64,000 nucleotides of DNA from positions 45,450,271-45,514,270 of the forward strand of contig NC_030827.1 in NCBI RefSeq assembly GCF_001704415.2. The letters run 5' to 3'. Shown in pieces: positions 44,056-55,967 of this stretch. Below the pieces are notes generated by a model that was given only the letters and a program-made list of their open reading frames with translations, searched no databases and was not told the origin of the DNA. Source of the stretch: Capra hircus (lineage: Eukaryota; Chordata; Mammalia; Artiodactyla; Bovidae). The position numbers were made by a program, and so were the translations under genes. Within the stretch, counting starts at the first letter, position 1, and the number at the start of each line of letters is the position of its first letter.

Positions 44056-45897
44056 AGTAATGATTACTTTATATCAAATCATAAGTATCTGTCTGCATGA
44101 TAGTTTGAAGATGAACAAAGAATATAAAGCTTGTATTATTAAATATCACCAAAATAGCAGTTAATGTCAATTCATTGTAAAACATTATGTTCTTGATTAA
44201 AAGTTCATATGATGACAAATATTCCTTTAATACTCTATGATAGCATTATATCATCATGTTATTTCTCATTATACATCTACTATAGTTTAATTTTCTAAAA
44301 GCTGGCAAACAGAGAAATATAACTTCCCAGAATATAAGAATATGAAACTACTTTTAGAGGTTCATTTTACTTATTTAAAATACTTTTTCCATATTTCTTA
44401 GTCTCTTACCAACAATGCACACACACATGAATCACATTGTTGTGTTATTGGCCTGTCATAACATATCCCTGTTTAATGTTTGCAGTCTTCTTTTGTACCT
44501 ACAGTCAGTAATAATGGACTGCACACTTTCAAATATATTATATTGAACAACTCACATTAAGTGTTCTTATTGAAATAAAATAAGCCAAAAAAATTATGGC
44601 AATTAAATAAAAAAGGTTTTATTTATTTATATAGATTCGGAAAAATATAGTACTAACCTAAATAGATGCGAAGCCCATATAAGTCATTTCCATTTTCATC
44701 CCAAGCATGTTTCATATCTAGAATACCATTTACATATTTTTTTCTTTTTCTGTGACAAAGATCAACTACTATGTGCTTTTACCAGTGACTTTCCCATCCC
44801 TTTGTTCTTATGTCAAGCTGTTAACCTAGTGAGCTATGCAGAGAAGAATATAAAGAGTGTTATGAATTAGCTTTATCTATAAAATTTTGTCACAGTTTTC
44901 CTTTATCCTTCAATTTATAGTGGATTAGCACGGCTCTTTGCCGGTCAGGAAGGGGAAAAATAAAGCAGGCAGGAGATGGGTGTGCATTCCATGTTTGTGA
45001 AAATACGTCTCTCAGTCAGCCTTATAAAAAATAATGTTCAACCTTCAAAGAATAACAAGTGATAGTTCCAGGTGAATAACAGCATAATACCTCACCTAAG
45101 TGAGCTGCTGTCACTCTCCCCATGATTCTTTTTCACAACATCTATAACAGTAGAAGAAGAAAGCAAGGTGATATTGTAGTTACTGGTATCCAGTAAAAAC
45201 TCAACTACCTCAAAATCAAAATAATTTCATTTTAATATCTGGAAGGAGGAATAAAGGAAATACAATTTTCATCTAGTATAAACTTGCTTGCTCTGGAGCT
45301 CTTTAATCAAGGAGAGTATGAAAACATATAAAGTATCATTAAAGGCTGACAAAGGCCACAGCTAAGAAATGAATGCTCAAATCCTGCAATTTAACCACAT
45401 GCATTGTTGTAAAAGCCAACATTTTAATAATATATATACATATATATATTTTAACAGAAAGAAGGCATAGATTCTTCTGAACTTTTCTTCTTTTTAAAAA
45501 GATATCCATTAGATGATGGGTGCCTTAAAAATAAGATGAGATGAAGTGGTACAATAGAATGACTCCTTGACTGGAATTCAAGACTCAGAATAGTAGAATA
45601 GTCCCTGCCACTAATAAACTGAGGGACCTTGATCAGAAGCTGTTCATTGGTCAAAACACCTAGTGTAAATCAAGATCAGGAAAACATTTTCAATATTTGA
45701 AAGACAAAGCCTTGAGCAATCAAGAGAGGCTGTATCTCCTACGCAGTGTTCACCATTTCTCTGTAAAGAAGTGTTCAGAGAGTAAGGTAATTCTACACCT
45801 TCCCATCTCCATTTTATTGAAAACTCAGTCTAGCTTTTGAGATCTCTCTCAGAAAATTTAAACAAAGAAGAATTCACTAGCAGGAAGTAAAAGTAAT
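44056..45897. other. About 1.8 kb of AT-rich DNA without gene
   Basis: An AT repeat lies at 45427-45451. No exon or repeat family recognised. Confidence 0.6.
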
Positions 45898-45908
45898 ACA
45901 TAGATGTG

Positions 45909-46129
45909 TGCATCTGTACTAAATCGCTTCAGTTGTGTCTGACTCTTTGCAACCCTGCGGACTGTAGCCCACCAGACTCCTCTGTCTATGGAATTCTCCA
46001 GGCAAGAATACTGGAGTGGGTTTCCATGCCCTTCTGCAGATTTTCCTGACTCAGGGATCGAACTTGTGTCTCTTAGTTTCCTGCACTGGCAAGAGAGTTC
46101 TTTACCACTAGCACCACCTGGGAAGACCC
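45909..46129 (-). mobile_element. CHR-type SINE (minus) with 11-bp imperfect target duplication
   Basis: The plus strand ends ACCACTAGCACCACCTGGGA, the complement of the CHR head. ACATAGATGTG (45898-45908) and ACATAGGTGCG (46130-46140) match at 9 of 11 positions. Confidence 0.92.
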
Positions 46130-46140
46130 ACATAGGTGCG

Positions 46141-46842
46141 CAACACAGGTCATTTTCTCATTACTCCATAGATGTGGTTTCAGGGCCACAATCATCTTAT
46201 TTTTGTATCTGGGCCAATTAAACAAAGTTAAAATAAATCAAATATTGTATGAGATAGTAACGTGAAATTACAAAGTAAATCATTTTTAAAGAATCACAGT
46301 CATTAAGTTTAACCTCAAACAACATTTGATATTAACCTTCTGGTTACCTCATTTCATCTTTTATGATCTCATTCTAAATCATTGCCTCTCAGAATAAAAG
46401 TGTTATGTGCTTTCTTAAAAGTAAAATGAATGTGTCAATAATAATGTAAGTGATGTAATGAATATGTCATAATGACTTAATTTTACTTTAACAAGAGTAA
46501 TATATCAAATGTTGTCTAAAGAGTGATTTTATTAATAACACCAAGAAAGTTTCTAAAATATGAATAAAGGATTTAATAAATGTTGGTAATGTTTGACTTA
46601 GTACTTAAATTTTCATAATCTTAAAAAGCTTAGTATATGTATAAAGATTTAGGAAAAAATAGAACATGTAGGATATTTCCATCTTTTAGATGTTTAGCAA
46701 ATTTTTTGTAATGATACATTCACCTTACTATTTGCATACATTTGTACTGTATCAGATTTTGGTAAATTTATTGGATCTATAAGAGTTTTACATAATATCT
46801 AAGAGTAGAGAATCAATTGGATTAATTTACTTTTCTAAACGG
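46141..46842. other. AT-rich DNA without gene
   Basis: Nothing recognised. Confidence 0.6.
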
Positions 46843-46970
46843 AAAAGGAAATGGCAGCCCACTCCAGTATTCTTACCTGGAGAACGCCATGGACAGAGGA
46901 CCTTGGTGAGCTACAGTCCACGGGGTTGCAAAGTATCAGACACGACTGAGCAACCTAGCGTGCACTGACA
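46843..46970 (+). mobile_element. Bov SINE, 5'-truncated
   Basis: GGAAATGGCAGCCCACTCCA to GACTGAGCAACCTAGCGTGC. The tRNA head is missing. Confidence 0.9.
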
Positions 46971-47354
46971 GGTGCTTTTTAAGTATAATTTCAACAAGAC
47001 AATCTTCAAGTGATTGACACTCGGAAAACTGTGCTAATCCCTAGTAACTGATGTAAACATATGAGAGCAGGTTCTGAATCTGAATTCTTAATGGATATAG
47101 TCACCTGATACAAAGACTTTCTCATGTATTGGTAATAATTAAAGGAATAAAGCTATTTTGTCCACTTATTCAACAAACAATCCATTTAGGAAAAACTATT
47201 TGATATATTATGTAGAAAATCACACTGATGACCCTTTTCTTTGTAAAGCCTACTGTTCTTAAAGATGAAGAAGTGAAAGAGTGAGTAACCACAAATTGTT
47301 ACATTGTCCAATCAACAAATTGCCAAACTGGCAGGGAAAGCAAAAGTATACAAG
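46971..47354. other. AT-rich DNA without gene
   Basis: Nothing recognised. Confidence 0.6.
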
Positions 47355-47542
47355 ACGGGGACTTTTCCTGGTAGTCCAGTGATTAAGGATGCATTTTCCA
47401 ATATAGGGAAAGTGGGTTCAATCCTTAGTTGAGGAACTAAGATCCCATGCACCATGAGCAACTAAGCCCATGTGCTGTAAATACTGAGCCTGTTGCTGCA
47501 ATTAAGACCTAGCATAGCCAGAAATAAATAAATATTTTTTTA
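47355..47542 (+). mobile_element. CHR-family SINE of the other type, with AAAT tail
   Basis: GGGACTTTTCCTGGTAGTCC, AGTGATTAAGGATGC, GGGTTCAATCCTTAGTTGAG and GAACTAAGATCCCATGC are the CHR pattern without the BovB-like tail. The 3' end has AAATAAATAAAT. Confidence 0.85.
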
Positions 47543-50169
47543 ATTGTATGATTATAAATTAAAAGGAAGTACATGAGATGGTGAAGACCATAGAGTATAA
47601 CAAAAAAGGAGCAGAAGACTATACAAAATGGAACATAAAACATCCTTGCAAATAACTTACAAGGCTGCTGTAAATCTCCTCTAACCAGACTTTCAGTGTA
47701 TATTTCCAACAGCCTTCTATCCAGGAGATGCCTGGATAGATACATATTGTGACTTTCGTAAATTTTGAGAGCTCTACTCTATAATATGACTTAAGAAGAG
47801 TAGTATATTGTGTTTGATAATTTCAATTTAAGTTACCATACTATTTATATTTTTAAAATTAATCTTGTTTTATTATCTATTTTTTACATATGCTAGAAGG
47901 AAAAATAGCATCCGAAAATGAACCCTGGAAGGAAAACAGTATTATCTAAGAAAATTACCAAATCCACATGAAGAATGCAAAAAAACTAAATAAACAAAAT
48001 TGAATTGCTTCAATATAAGTAAATCATGTTTAAGATCTCCTTATACAATAATGGGAATATTCATATTCTGAATAGAATAATATGTATTTTATAAGGATTG
48101 TTTAGTCTATCAAGGGACAGGAAGACAATATAGACAGTTCTCTTTCTTTTATCTTTATTTTCTTTTCATTTTAGGGCCTAAGATAATAATATCTGTAATC
48201 AGCAGTCTTTAAACAGAAATTTGTTTACTATCATATGAACAAGAGAGTAAGAAACCTTTGATTCTAATGAAGATTTCTTTAACAAAACGTCTTATAGTAC
48301 TGAAAGTATTTCAATATATTAATAAAATGGAGAAATATGTTGAAAGTAAGTCAATAAGTTTTACAATACCAATTTGTTTGCAAACAAACTCCAGATCAGT
48401 TAAAAGTACATGCAAATGACTCCATTAAGCTTAATCTAGATCGAAAAGAAAGCGTGCTTAAAGATGTAATGAAAATTGAAGCACTTCTTTAATTATCTGC
48501 ATAAATTACTTAGCATCAGTATAAAAAAACATGCAGTAATGTTTTTTGGTTAACATTAAAGTATTTATGCAAGACAACATGACTAAGCTTCAACTAAAAC
48601 TGTACCCAAAAAATCACTATATCAAAATTTGATGAGACAATTACATAGAAGATAAATTGCAATGATATTTCATTCTTGATAACTAGTTGAAGATGATCAA
48701 ATATTGAATACTAGTAAGAGTTTAATGTTACTGTAATATATTTTACTATAAATCCTCAAAGCAGTATTTAAAATCCAATATGAATACTATCTTCAGTGTT
48801 CTGAAAATTCTACATGCAATTGATATTTACATTATGAATCTTCTGAAGTCAAAATTAATATAAATTCATCCTTATATATTGTGTCACATCTTTCCAGATT
48901 ACAAAAACTCAAGGATTATTAAACTAATTACATTATGGGGTATAAGAAAAATAGTTTCAGTGAAATACTTTATTCTTTCAAATTTAAATTAATTCCAATT
49001 ACTGTAACTTATGCTTTCATAAACATGCTTTCAGTGAGTTCATATACATTGACAACATTGAATAATTTTATAACATTTTAAAATGGTATTCTCTAGGCAG
49101 TTCAGTTGGTGGGGGAGGGTGAAATAACTAACCTCAAAGGAAATTCAGGGTCTTTGAAGTATTTGAAATATATATATTTTAAAGATCAAATAAAGTTTGA
49201 TAACTTATTGGAGGTGAGACAGGAATAGATAGTAGCAAGGGAAGTAACTTTATTTTCTCTGACCATCTTTTGATATCAATTTAATTCATTCAATTAAATT
49301 TACTTAAAACAGTTTGATGAAATTTATAACAAGGTGAATGTGATAAAAGAAAGCCTACATTCAAGAGAATTAAGATAATTTCTGACTGTAAGATGCTAGG
49401 TAACTTTTATCCTTAAGTTAATTCAAATCCAAAATCTTTTTCTATATTTTACTCCTGAAAACCTAAAGAGCAAAGTGACCACACACACTAAGGTGTGTGG
49501 CCCTTGTCACTTGATAATTCTCATTTATGCCTTCATGTAACAGCTAATTTTGAAAAGATGTAGCCTCTTGTTCTGAGGAAAACATGCTTTCTTTTAATTT
49601 TATTTGAAAAATCTATTCTTTATAAACTATTACAACTTTTAAAAAAGAAAATAACCAATTGGGTCAGATATTTTAATCCAAACTACTTCGAGGAAACCAA
49701 TTTTCCAAGAAGGTGACAGGATATACTAGAGAAAAACATAACCTTCCCACAAGAGCATTCATAGATTCGAAATAAACTCTCCTACCAACCACGTATATGC
49801 TTTCTTGTACACATCTTAACTTATTTTTTACTTAGCTACCAGATTTGTATAATTACTATCATAATGAATGTGTCTCATAAACTGTAGCACAATGTTAGTT
49901 AGTATTAAATCTTAATAGATTACTATCTTATTTTCATTTGGAAATCCCTCCCATATGTAGCCTGGATTGTTTCCCAAAAGCAGTAAGTCAGGCTGGAATC
50001 CTGGAGCTTTCTCTCTTCCTCTGCTGTGGTAATGACAAAATCCCAAGGCCCACAGATACGATGATGGTGAGGGAACCAGATTTTGACACGAATGAAGGAT
50101 TCAAGGGAGGGCAGTAGTAGGGAGGAGAGAGAGTGAGTAGCATATAAATTGAGATTGCCTAATCTGCAA
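47543..50169. other. About 2.6 kb without gene or recognised repeat
   Basis: Very AT-rich up to ~49900. The last 250 bp (49930-50169) are less AT-rich and contain a 94-codon minus frame (50207-49923) that runs into BovB. I could not assign a family or exon. Confidence 0.55.
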
Positions 50170-50301
50170 AAGCTTATATCTTTCCGTTTCTCCTTGGCTT
50201 TTTGCATCTCTTCATTTCACAACTATTTGTAAGGCCTCCCCAGACAGCAACTTTCCTTTTGTGCATTTCTTTTCCATGGGGATAGTCTTGATCCCTGTGT
50301 C

Positions 50302-51085
50302 CTATACAATGTCACCAATCTCCATCCATAGTTCATCAGGCACTCTATCTATCAGATCTAGGCCCTTAAATCTATTTCTTACTTCTACTGTATAATCGTA
50401 AGGTATTTGATTGAGGTCATACCTGAATGGTCTAGTGGTTTTCCCTACTTTCTTCAATTTAAGTCTGAATTTGGCAATAAGGAGTTCGTGATCTGAGCCA
50501 CAGGCAGGTCCTGGTCTTGTTTTTGCTGAGTGCATAGAGCTCTCCATTTTTGGCTGCAGAGAATATGGTCAGTCTGATTTCGGTGTTGACCATCTGGTGA
50601 TGTCCATGTGTAGAGTCTTCTCTTGTGTTGTTGGAAGAGGGTGTTTGCTATGACCAGTGCCTTCTCTTGGCAAAACTCTATTAGCCTTTGCCCTGCTTCA
50701 CTCTGTATTCCAAGGCCAAATTTGCCTGTTACCCCAGGTGTTTCTTAACTTCCAACTTTTGCATTCCAGTCCCTATAATGAAAAGGACATCTTTTTTGGC
50801 TGTTAGTTCAAAAAGGTCTTGTAGGTCTTCATAGACCCATTCAACTTCAGCTTCTTCAGCATTACTGGTTGGGGTGTAGGCTTGAATTACCGTGATATTG
50901 AATGGTTTGCCTTGGAAACAAACAGAGATTATTCTGTTGTTTTTGAGATTGCACCCAAGTACAGCATTTTGGACTCTTTTGTTGACCATGATGGCTACTC
51001 CATTTCTTCTAAGGGAAGAGAAACTAAAAAGCCTCTTGATGAAAGTGAAAGAAGAGAGTGAAAAAGTTGGCTTAAAGCTTAACAT
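50302..51085 (-). pseudogene. BovB endonuclease and linker relic in the inverted part
   Basis: Minus-strand frames at 51085-50729 and 50547-50302 give NGVAIMVNKRVQNAVLGCNL, PFNITVIQAYTPTSNAEEAE and DVLFIIGTGMQKLEVKKHLG. GTG stands where the family has GDWN, so the catalytic Asp is lost by a frame change. Farther along come PACGSDHELLIAKFRLKLKK (SDH motif kept), FRYDLNQIPYDYTVEVRNRF and DRVPDELW. The frame from 51085 to about 51017 reads across the inversion junction and is an artefact. Confidence 0.85.
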
Positions 51086-51771
51086 TCAGAAAACAAAGAT
51101 CATGGCATCTGGTCCCGTCAGTTCATGGGAAATAGACGGGGAAACAGTGGAAACAGTGTCAGGCTTTATTTTTGGAAACTCCAAAATCACTGCAGATGGT
51201 GATTGCAGCCATGAAATTAAAAGACGCTCACTCCTTGGAAGGAAAGTTATGACCAACCTAGATAACATATTGAAAGGCAGAGACATTACTTTGCCAACAA
51301 AGGTCCGTCCAGTCAAGGCTACGGTTTTTCCAGTGGTCATGCATGGATGTGAGAGTTGAACTGTGAAGAAAGCTGAGCACTGAAGAATTGATGCTTTTGA
51401 ACCGTGGTGTTGGAGAAGACTCTTGAGAGTCCCTTGGACTGCAAGGAGATCCAACCTGTCCATCCTAAAGGAGATCAGTCCTAGGTGTTCATTTGAAGGA
51501 CTGATGCTAAAGCTGAAACTCCAATACTTTGGTCACCTCATGCAAAGAGTTGACTCATTGAAAAAGACTCTGATACTGGGAGGGATTGGTGGTAGGAGGA
51601 GAAGGGGATGACAGAGGATGAGATGGCTGAATGGTATCACTGACTCGATGGATATGAATTTGAGTGAATTCCGGGTGTTGGTGGTGGACAGGGAGGCCTG
51701 GCATGCTGCAGTTCATGGGGTTGCAAAGAGTCGGACACGACTGAGCAACTGAACTGAACTGAACTGAACTG
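51017..51771 (+). pseudogene. BovB ORF2 C-terminal relic, plus part
   Basis: From just after YADD: KLKSLLMKVKEESEKVGLKL, then SSWEIDGETVETVSGFIFGN, VFPVVMHGCES, and in the frame 51423-51611 TARRSNLSILKEISP and YFGHLMQRVDSLKKTL. A TGA-type break follows CES. CpG sites are partly preserved, suggesting moderate age. The true start of this block is the inversion junction, so the apparent Met at 50892 is not a real start. Confidence 0.9.
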
Positions 51772-51772
51772 A

Positions 51773-52545
51773 ATTTGAAAAGCACAAAGGAAGGTTAGGC
51801 AAATTTAACTACCTTTGACTGCAGAGATCCCTGAAAAGGGAGAAAAAGAAAAAGGAATGACAAGGAAAACAATTGAGACACCTGCAAAGATAAAGCACTA
51901 TGGGATAAAAAAATCTGTCAAGAGAAAGAATTAATGGGAAAAAGCTCAAAATTTTAAGCAATATCTTCACACTGATTAGAAGATATTATAAATATATAAA
52001 TATAATTTTGAGCTAAAGAATCACTTTAGAAATGAATGACAGAATAATATAGCAGGAAGACTGTGATGGAACGCAAAATCAAAACATTCACTCAGAGGGG
52101 ATAGAGAAGATGGATACTATGAGAGAGAAAATGAGAAAATCAAATTAGAATTACCAACAACAGTTAAGGAACCTAGAAGATAAAAATTAGATAAACATAA
52201 AAGGATTAATATCCACACAAATACCAAACAATAATTTCTTATAATTATTAAGACAAATTGAAAAGGCTCATACAGCTCTGAAAAAGACAGGACAGACTAA
52301 CAATAAACACAAACTGGGAGAGCATTTTACCAGAATTCTAGATGCACACTATGAAATTTGAGATGATTTTTTTTAAGGAAGAAAAATCTAAGATTTCTTG
52401 GTAAAAAGAGGATACCTCTCATAGGAAAATAATACATAAAATTTATTCCTCAAATACATCACCAGGTGAAGAAAGAAATGCATTTATAACAACAGGCAAA
52501 GTAGGTCAAGGATTTTATTATATATACACCCAAGGCAATTGTTGT
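51773..52545. other. A-rich DNA without gene
   Basis: It could contain an old LINE remnant, but no motif was strong enough to call. Confidence 0.5.
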
Positions 52546-52890
52546 AAACCCCGGTCAGCAGGGCAAATCCAACCACTGCCTGTTTTGTACATACAATTGT
52601 ATTGGGACACAGCCTTGCGTGTTCATTTGCTGTTTTGTCTATGTATGCTTTTTTGTTGTAATGGCAGAGCTGATACCTGAGAAAAAAGCCACATGGTCTG
52701 CAAGGTCTCGAATATTTACAGTTCAGTTCAGTTCAGTCGCTCAGTCATGTCTGACTCTTTGCGACCCCATGAATCGCCGCATGCCAGGCCTCCCTGTCCA
52801 TCACCAACTCTCAGAGTTCACTCAAACTCACGTCCATCGAGTCAGTGATGCCATCCACAGGGTTTCAAATATTTATCTCACAATTTATGG
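52546..52890 (-). mobile_element. hAT-type DNA transposon relic (MITE), split by BovB
   Basis: AACCCCGGTCAGCAGGGCAA, TTGTATTGGGACACAGCC, TGGCAGAGCTGATACCTGAG and GGTCTGCAAGGTCTCGAATA fit a widespread mammalian hAT/Charlie-like short element. A little more of it follows the BovB insert. The orientation and exact family are from memory and uncertain. Confidence 0.5.
52719..52860 (-). mobile_element. BovB 3' fragment, 142 bp, with 15-bp imperfect target duplication
   Basis: CAGTTCAGTTCAGTTCAG to CATCGAGTCAGTGATGCC is the complement of the BovB tail. GGTCTCGAATATTTA (52704-52718) and GGTTTCAAATATTTA (52861-52875) match at 13 of 15. The two differences are C/T and G/A. Confidence 0.92.
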
Positions 52891-53772
52891 AAAAACAAAA
52901 TTACTGATCTCCGACCTAAGCTATCATTTAAATGCCACAGTGAATTACAAATGTTCTCAGGCATATAATTACAAAGTGATAATCTTTGAAATAACTTTAG
53001 GGATATTATCAGCAAGAGGAATAATTAATCCAGTTGAAAGTGATAAGACATGAAAAATCAGATAAATGAAATCTTAATAAAACTTTACCAATTGATTAAT
53101 TTTTAAAAATGACCAAATAATCCAAGTATAAACATGGAAATCAGCATATCATATTTCTGGGGAAACCAGTACTGGATTAACATAAGGACAGGAATAGCAG
53201 GAGAGACCAGAAGGGCTGACAACTTCCTTGTTCTCGGAAATATACAAAATTGGTAAATTCAATCTGAGTAGGGATTAAGTTTGAATCTTAATAAGCTAGT
53301 ATTACTCATTAGAGAAACAAAATGAAAATTAGCACATTTGAGAGCAGCAGAATAAAACAGCAAGCAAATAAACTTAAAAAGGAGAAGAGAAAATACAATT
53401 TCAGTTAAAGAGAAAATAAATATTTTTATTGAAAGATAAGCTTGTGACTATCACAAAACTATTCAATTCATCATTTTTTCATCAGTATGTTGTTAAAACG
53501 TCATTACACTAATTTGGGTTTTATTCCATATGAAAAAAAGAACATTTTCACTCTGAATTACTTATTTTTGTAATAAAATCTATTCAAGCAACTTAAATAC
53601 TCATGAAGGTATATCATATTCATGCAGAACTTTTAAATTAGAATTATGTTAAAACACTAATGCAGAATAAGAGAAAATGGAAAATAGTTGATATCTATAT
53701 GTTTTCTTCAGAATTTACTAAGGTGTCCTTGAACTATATCAGCTTTCTTACTTAAGATTTTAGCTATTAATA
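52891..53772. other. AT-rich DNA without gene
   Basis: Nothing recognised. Confidence 0.6.
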
Positions 53773-53808
53773 TGACATGACTGAAGCGACTTAGCAGCAG
53801 CAGCATCA
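53773..53808 (+). mobile_element. 36-bp SINE tail
   Basis: GACATGACTGAAGCGACTTA then GCAGCAGCAG is the last part of a Bov-A2-type SINE. Nothing upstream of it belongs to a SINE. Confidence 0.85.
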
Positions 53809-54199
53809 CGACATATATAGTCAGAAAGTACCCCTGAAGAATAGAAAACAGAAGCATCTTTGTTTTAAGAATAACATTATTATTTATTGATTAAATATTC
53901 CCTTTTAATTAATTAATTAAATATTCAGAGAATTTCAAATTGTTCTTCCTCCTTAAGAAACGCTTTTTCTGTGCAAATTAAGAGATCAAAACCAAACAAA
54001 TATTTGTATAAATACTAATTTGCAAAATTTTATGTTATGAAGTGTTTCATATGATTCTTATAACAATCCGTAGAGGAGACATTATTAATATAATGTTTCT
54101 TTTTTCTTTTTAATGGGGAAGGTGATGTTCAGAGACATTCTGTGTAAAGGTTCACCCAGCTTCCCGCAATTGATAACATTTCACACTGTCCTTATTGTT
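53809..54199. other. AT-rich DNA without gene
   Basis: Nothing recognised. Confidence 0.6.
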
Positions 54200-54314
54200 A
54201 AGTTGCTAACTCGAGTGGGACTATTTTGCGACTCTGTGGATTGGAGCCCACAAGCCTCCTCTGTTTGTGGGATTTCTCAGGCAAGAATACTGGAGTGGGT
54301 TGTCATTTCCTTTC
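54200..54314 (-). mobile_element. Bov SINE 3' part (minus)
   Basis: TAAGTTGCTAACTCGAGTGG to CAAGAATACTGGAGTGGGTT is the complement of SINE body and tail. No head. Confidence 0.85.
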
Positions 54315-54354
54315 AGTAACCTTGAAAATACAGAATCATTTGGAAAGGAGTATG

Positions 54355-54539
54355 TTGCTAAGAGTTGGACATGACTGAGAGACTTCACTTTCACTTTTCA
54401 CTTTCATGCATTGGAGAAGGAAATGGCAACCCACTCCACTATTCTTGCCTGCAGAATCCCAGGGACAGAGGAACCTGTTGGGTGCCATCTATGGGGTCGC
54501 ATAGAATCAGACACAAATGATGCGACTTAGCAGCAGCAA
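54355..54539 (+). mobile_element. Bov-A2 SINE, first unit truncated
   Basis: GAGTTGGACATGACTGAGAG, the dimer linker TTTCACTTTCATGCATTGG, then a second unit ending GCGACTTAGCAGCAGCAA. Confidence 0.93.
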
Positions 54540-54802
54540 AAGTCTACTTTCAGTATACAGATAAAGATCTCTTAAATATTCTTTACCAAATTATTTAATG
54601 AAAGAGCTTTTGTCTTAACTTCGTCTTCATTGTATTACCTGGCTTAAATGCATATGCTTCTCTGGGAGACAGTTGATCTATAATTTGCTAACTTGTTTCA
54701 AATAACAATCTAACTTGCATTACATACTCAAAAGATGAATGATTATGGGACTTGTCAATGGAAAATTCAGACAATTTAACAGGAATATTTTATTGAACAA
54801 AA

Positions 54803-55464
54803 TATTTTAAGCATCTGGTCCCATCATTTCATGGCAAATAGAGGAGGAATCAGTGGAAACAGTGACAGACTTTATTTTCTTGGGCTACAAAATCACTGTG
54901 GATGGTGATCGCAACCATGAAATTAAAAGACGCTTGCTCCTTGCAAGTAAAGCTATGGCAAATCTAGACAGCATACTATAAAGAAGAGACATTACTTTGC
55001 TGACAAAGGGCTGTATAGTCAAAGCTATGGTTTTTCCAGTAGTCATGTATGGATGTGAGAGTTGGGCTATAAAGAAAGCTGAGTGCCAAAGAATTGATGC
55101 TTTTGAACTGTGGTGTTGGAAAAGACTCTTGAGAGTCCTTTGGACTGCAAGGAGATCCAACCAATCCATCCTAAAGGAAATCAATCCTGAATATTCATTG
55201 GAAGGACTGATGCTGAAGCTGATGCTCCAATAATTTGGCCACCTGATGTGAAGAACTGACCCACTGGAAAAGAGTCTAATGCTGGGCAAGATTGAAGGCG
55301 GGAAAAGGGGATGTCAGAGGATAAGATGGTTGAATGGCATCACCCACTCAGTGGACATGAGTTTGAGTAAGCTCTGGTTGTTGGTGATGGACAGGGAAGC
55401 TTGGCATACTGCAGTCCATGGGCTACAAAGTGTTGGACATGACTGAGTGACTGAACTGAACTGA
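54803..55464 (+). mobile_element. BovB 3' part, ~660 bp, with a candidate 10-bp target duplication
   Basis: From GCATCTGGTCCCATCATTTC to the tail CTGAACTGAACTGATTG. TTGAACAAAA (54793-54802) and TTGAGCAAAA (55465-55474) match at 9 of 10. The 78-codon frame at 54997-55233 holds MVFPVVMYGCESWAIKKAEC and the LRVLWTARRSNQSILKEINP region. Older than the copy at 14.8 kb. Confidence 0.92.
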
Positions 55465-55575
55465 TTGAGCAAAAATGAACTGTTCTCAAGCTGGGTAACT
55501 TCAGACCCCAGACTGGTATGAAGCCACCAGGCCTGACATTACAGGCCGATTTAAATGAGGTTACTTAACTTTTAT

Positions 55576-55781
55576 GTGCATGCATGCTAAGTCACATCAG
55601 TTGTATTTAACTTTCTGCAACTATAGCCCGGCAGGCTTCTCTGTCTGTGTGTTTCTCCAGGAAGGAATACCGGAGTAGTTTGCCATGTCATCCTCCAGAG
55701 CATCTTTCCAATGCGGGGATTGAGCCCACGGCTCCTGCATTGCAGGTAGATCCTTTACTGCTGTGCCCCTGGGGAAGCTCT
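55576..55781 (-). mobile_element. CHR-type SINE, old (minus)
   Basis: GTGCATGCATGCTAAGTCAC at the tail end and CCTTTACTGCTGTGCCCCTG at the head end. Many substitutions. Confidence 0.85.
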
Positions 55782-55918
55782 TAACCTTTATAATGATTGG
55801 CAATTAAATGAAGATTTCCAAAAAGCAAGGGATTGGCTTATACAATTTTAGAAAGATGATTTAAGTTTTGCTTGTGATTAGTAGAGGCATTTAAAATAAA
55901 TGATTTATTTACTTTCAG

Positions 55919-55967
55919 CCAGGTCTCCTGCATTGCAGGCAGATTCTGAGCTGCCAGGGAAGCCCCT
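55919..55967 (-). mobile_element. SINE tRNA-like head only, 49 bp (minus)
   Basis: CAGCCAGGTCTCCTGCATTG and CAGGCAGATTCTGAGCTGCC then AGGGAAGCCCC are the complement of the Bov-tA head. Body and tail are missing, the reverse of the usual 5' truncation. Confidence 0.85.

Larger units (their letters stand above)
50170..51771 (+). mobile_element. BovB with inverted 5' part
   Basis: The segment 50170-51016 is BovB on the minus strand (from the endonuclease LRRNGVAIMVNKRVQN near 51016 down to the linker near 50170). The segment 51017-51771 is BovB on the plus strand (from EKLKSLLMKVKEESE to the tail with five ACTGA units, 51748-51772). The junction is at CTAAGGGA/AGAGAAACTA. The two parts lie in the order expected for twin priming and the ORF2 stretch between them is lost. 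Confidence 0.93.

Noticed and set aside
50892..51359. 155-codon plus frame as a continuous protein
   Set aside because: Its first ~40 codons are antisense BovB endonuclease and the rest is sense BovB; the frame crosses the inversion junction.
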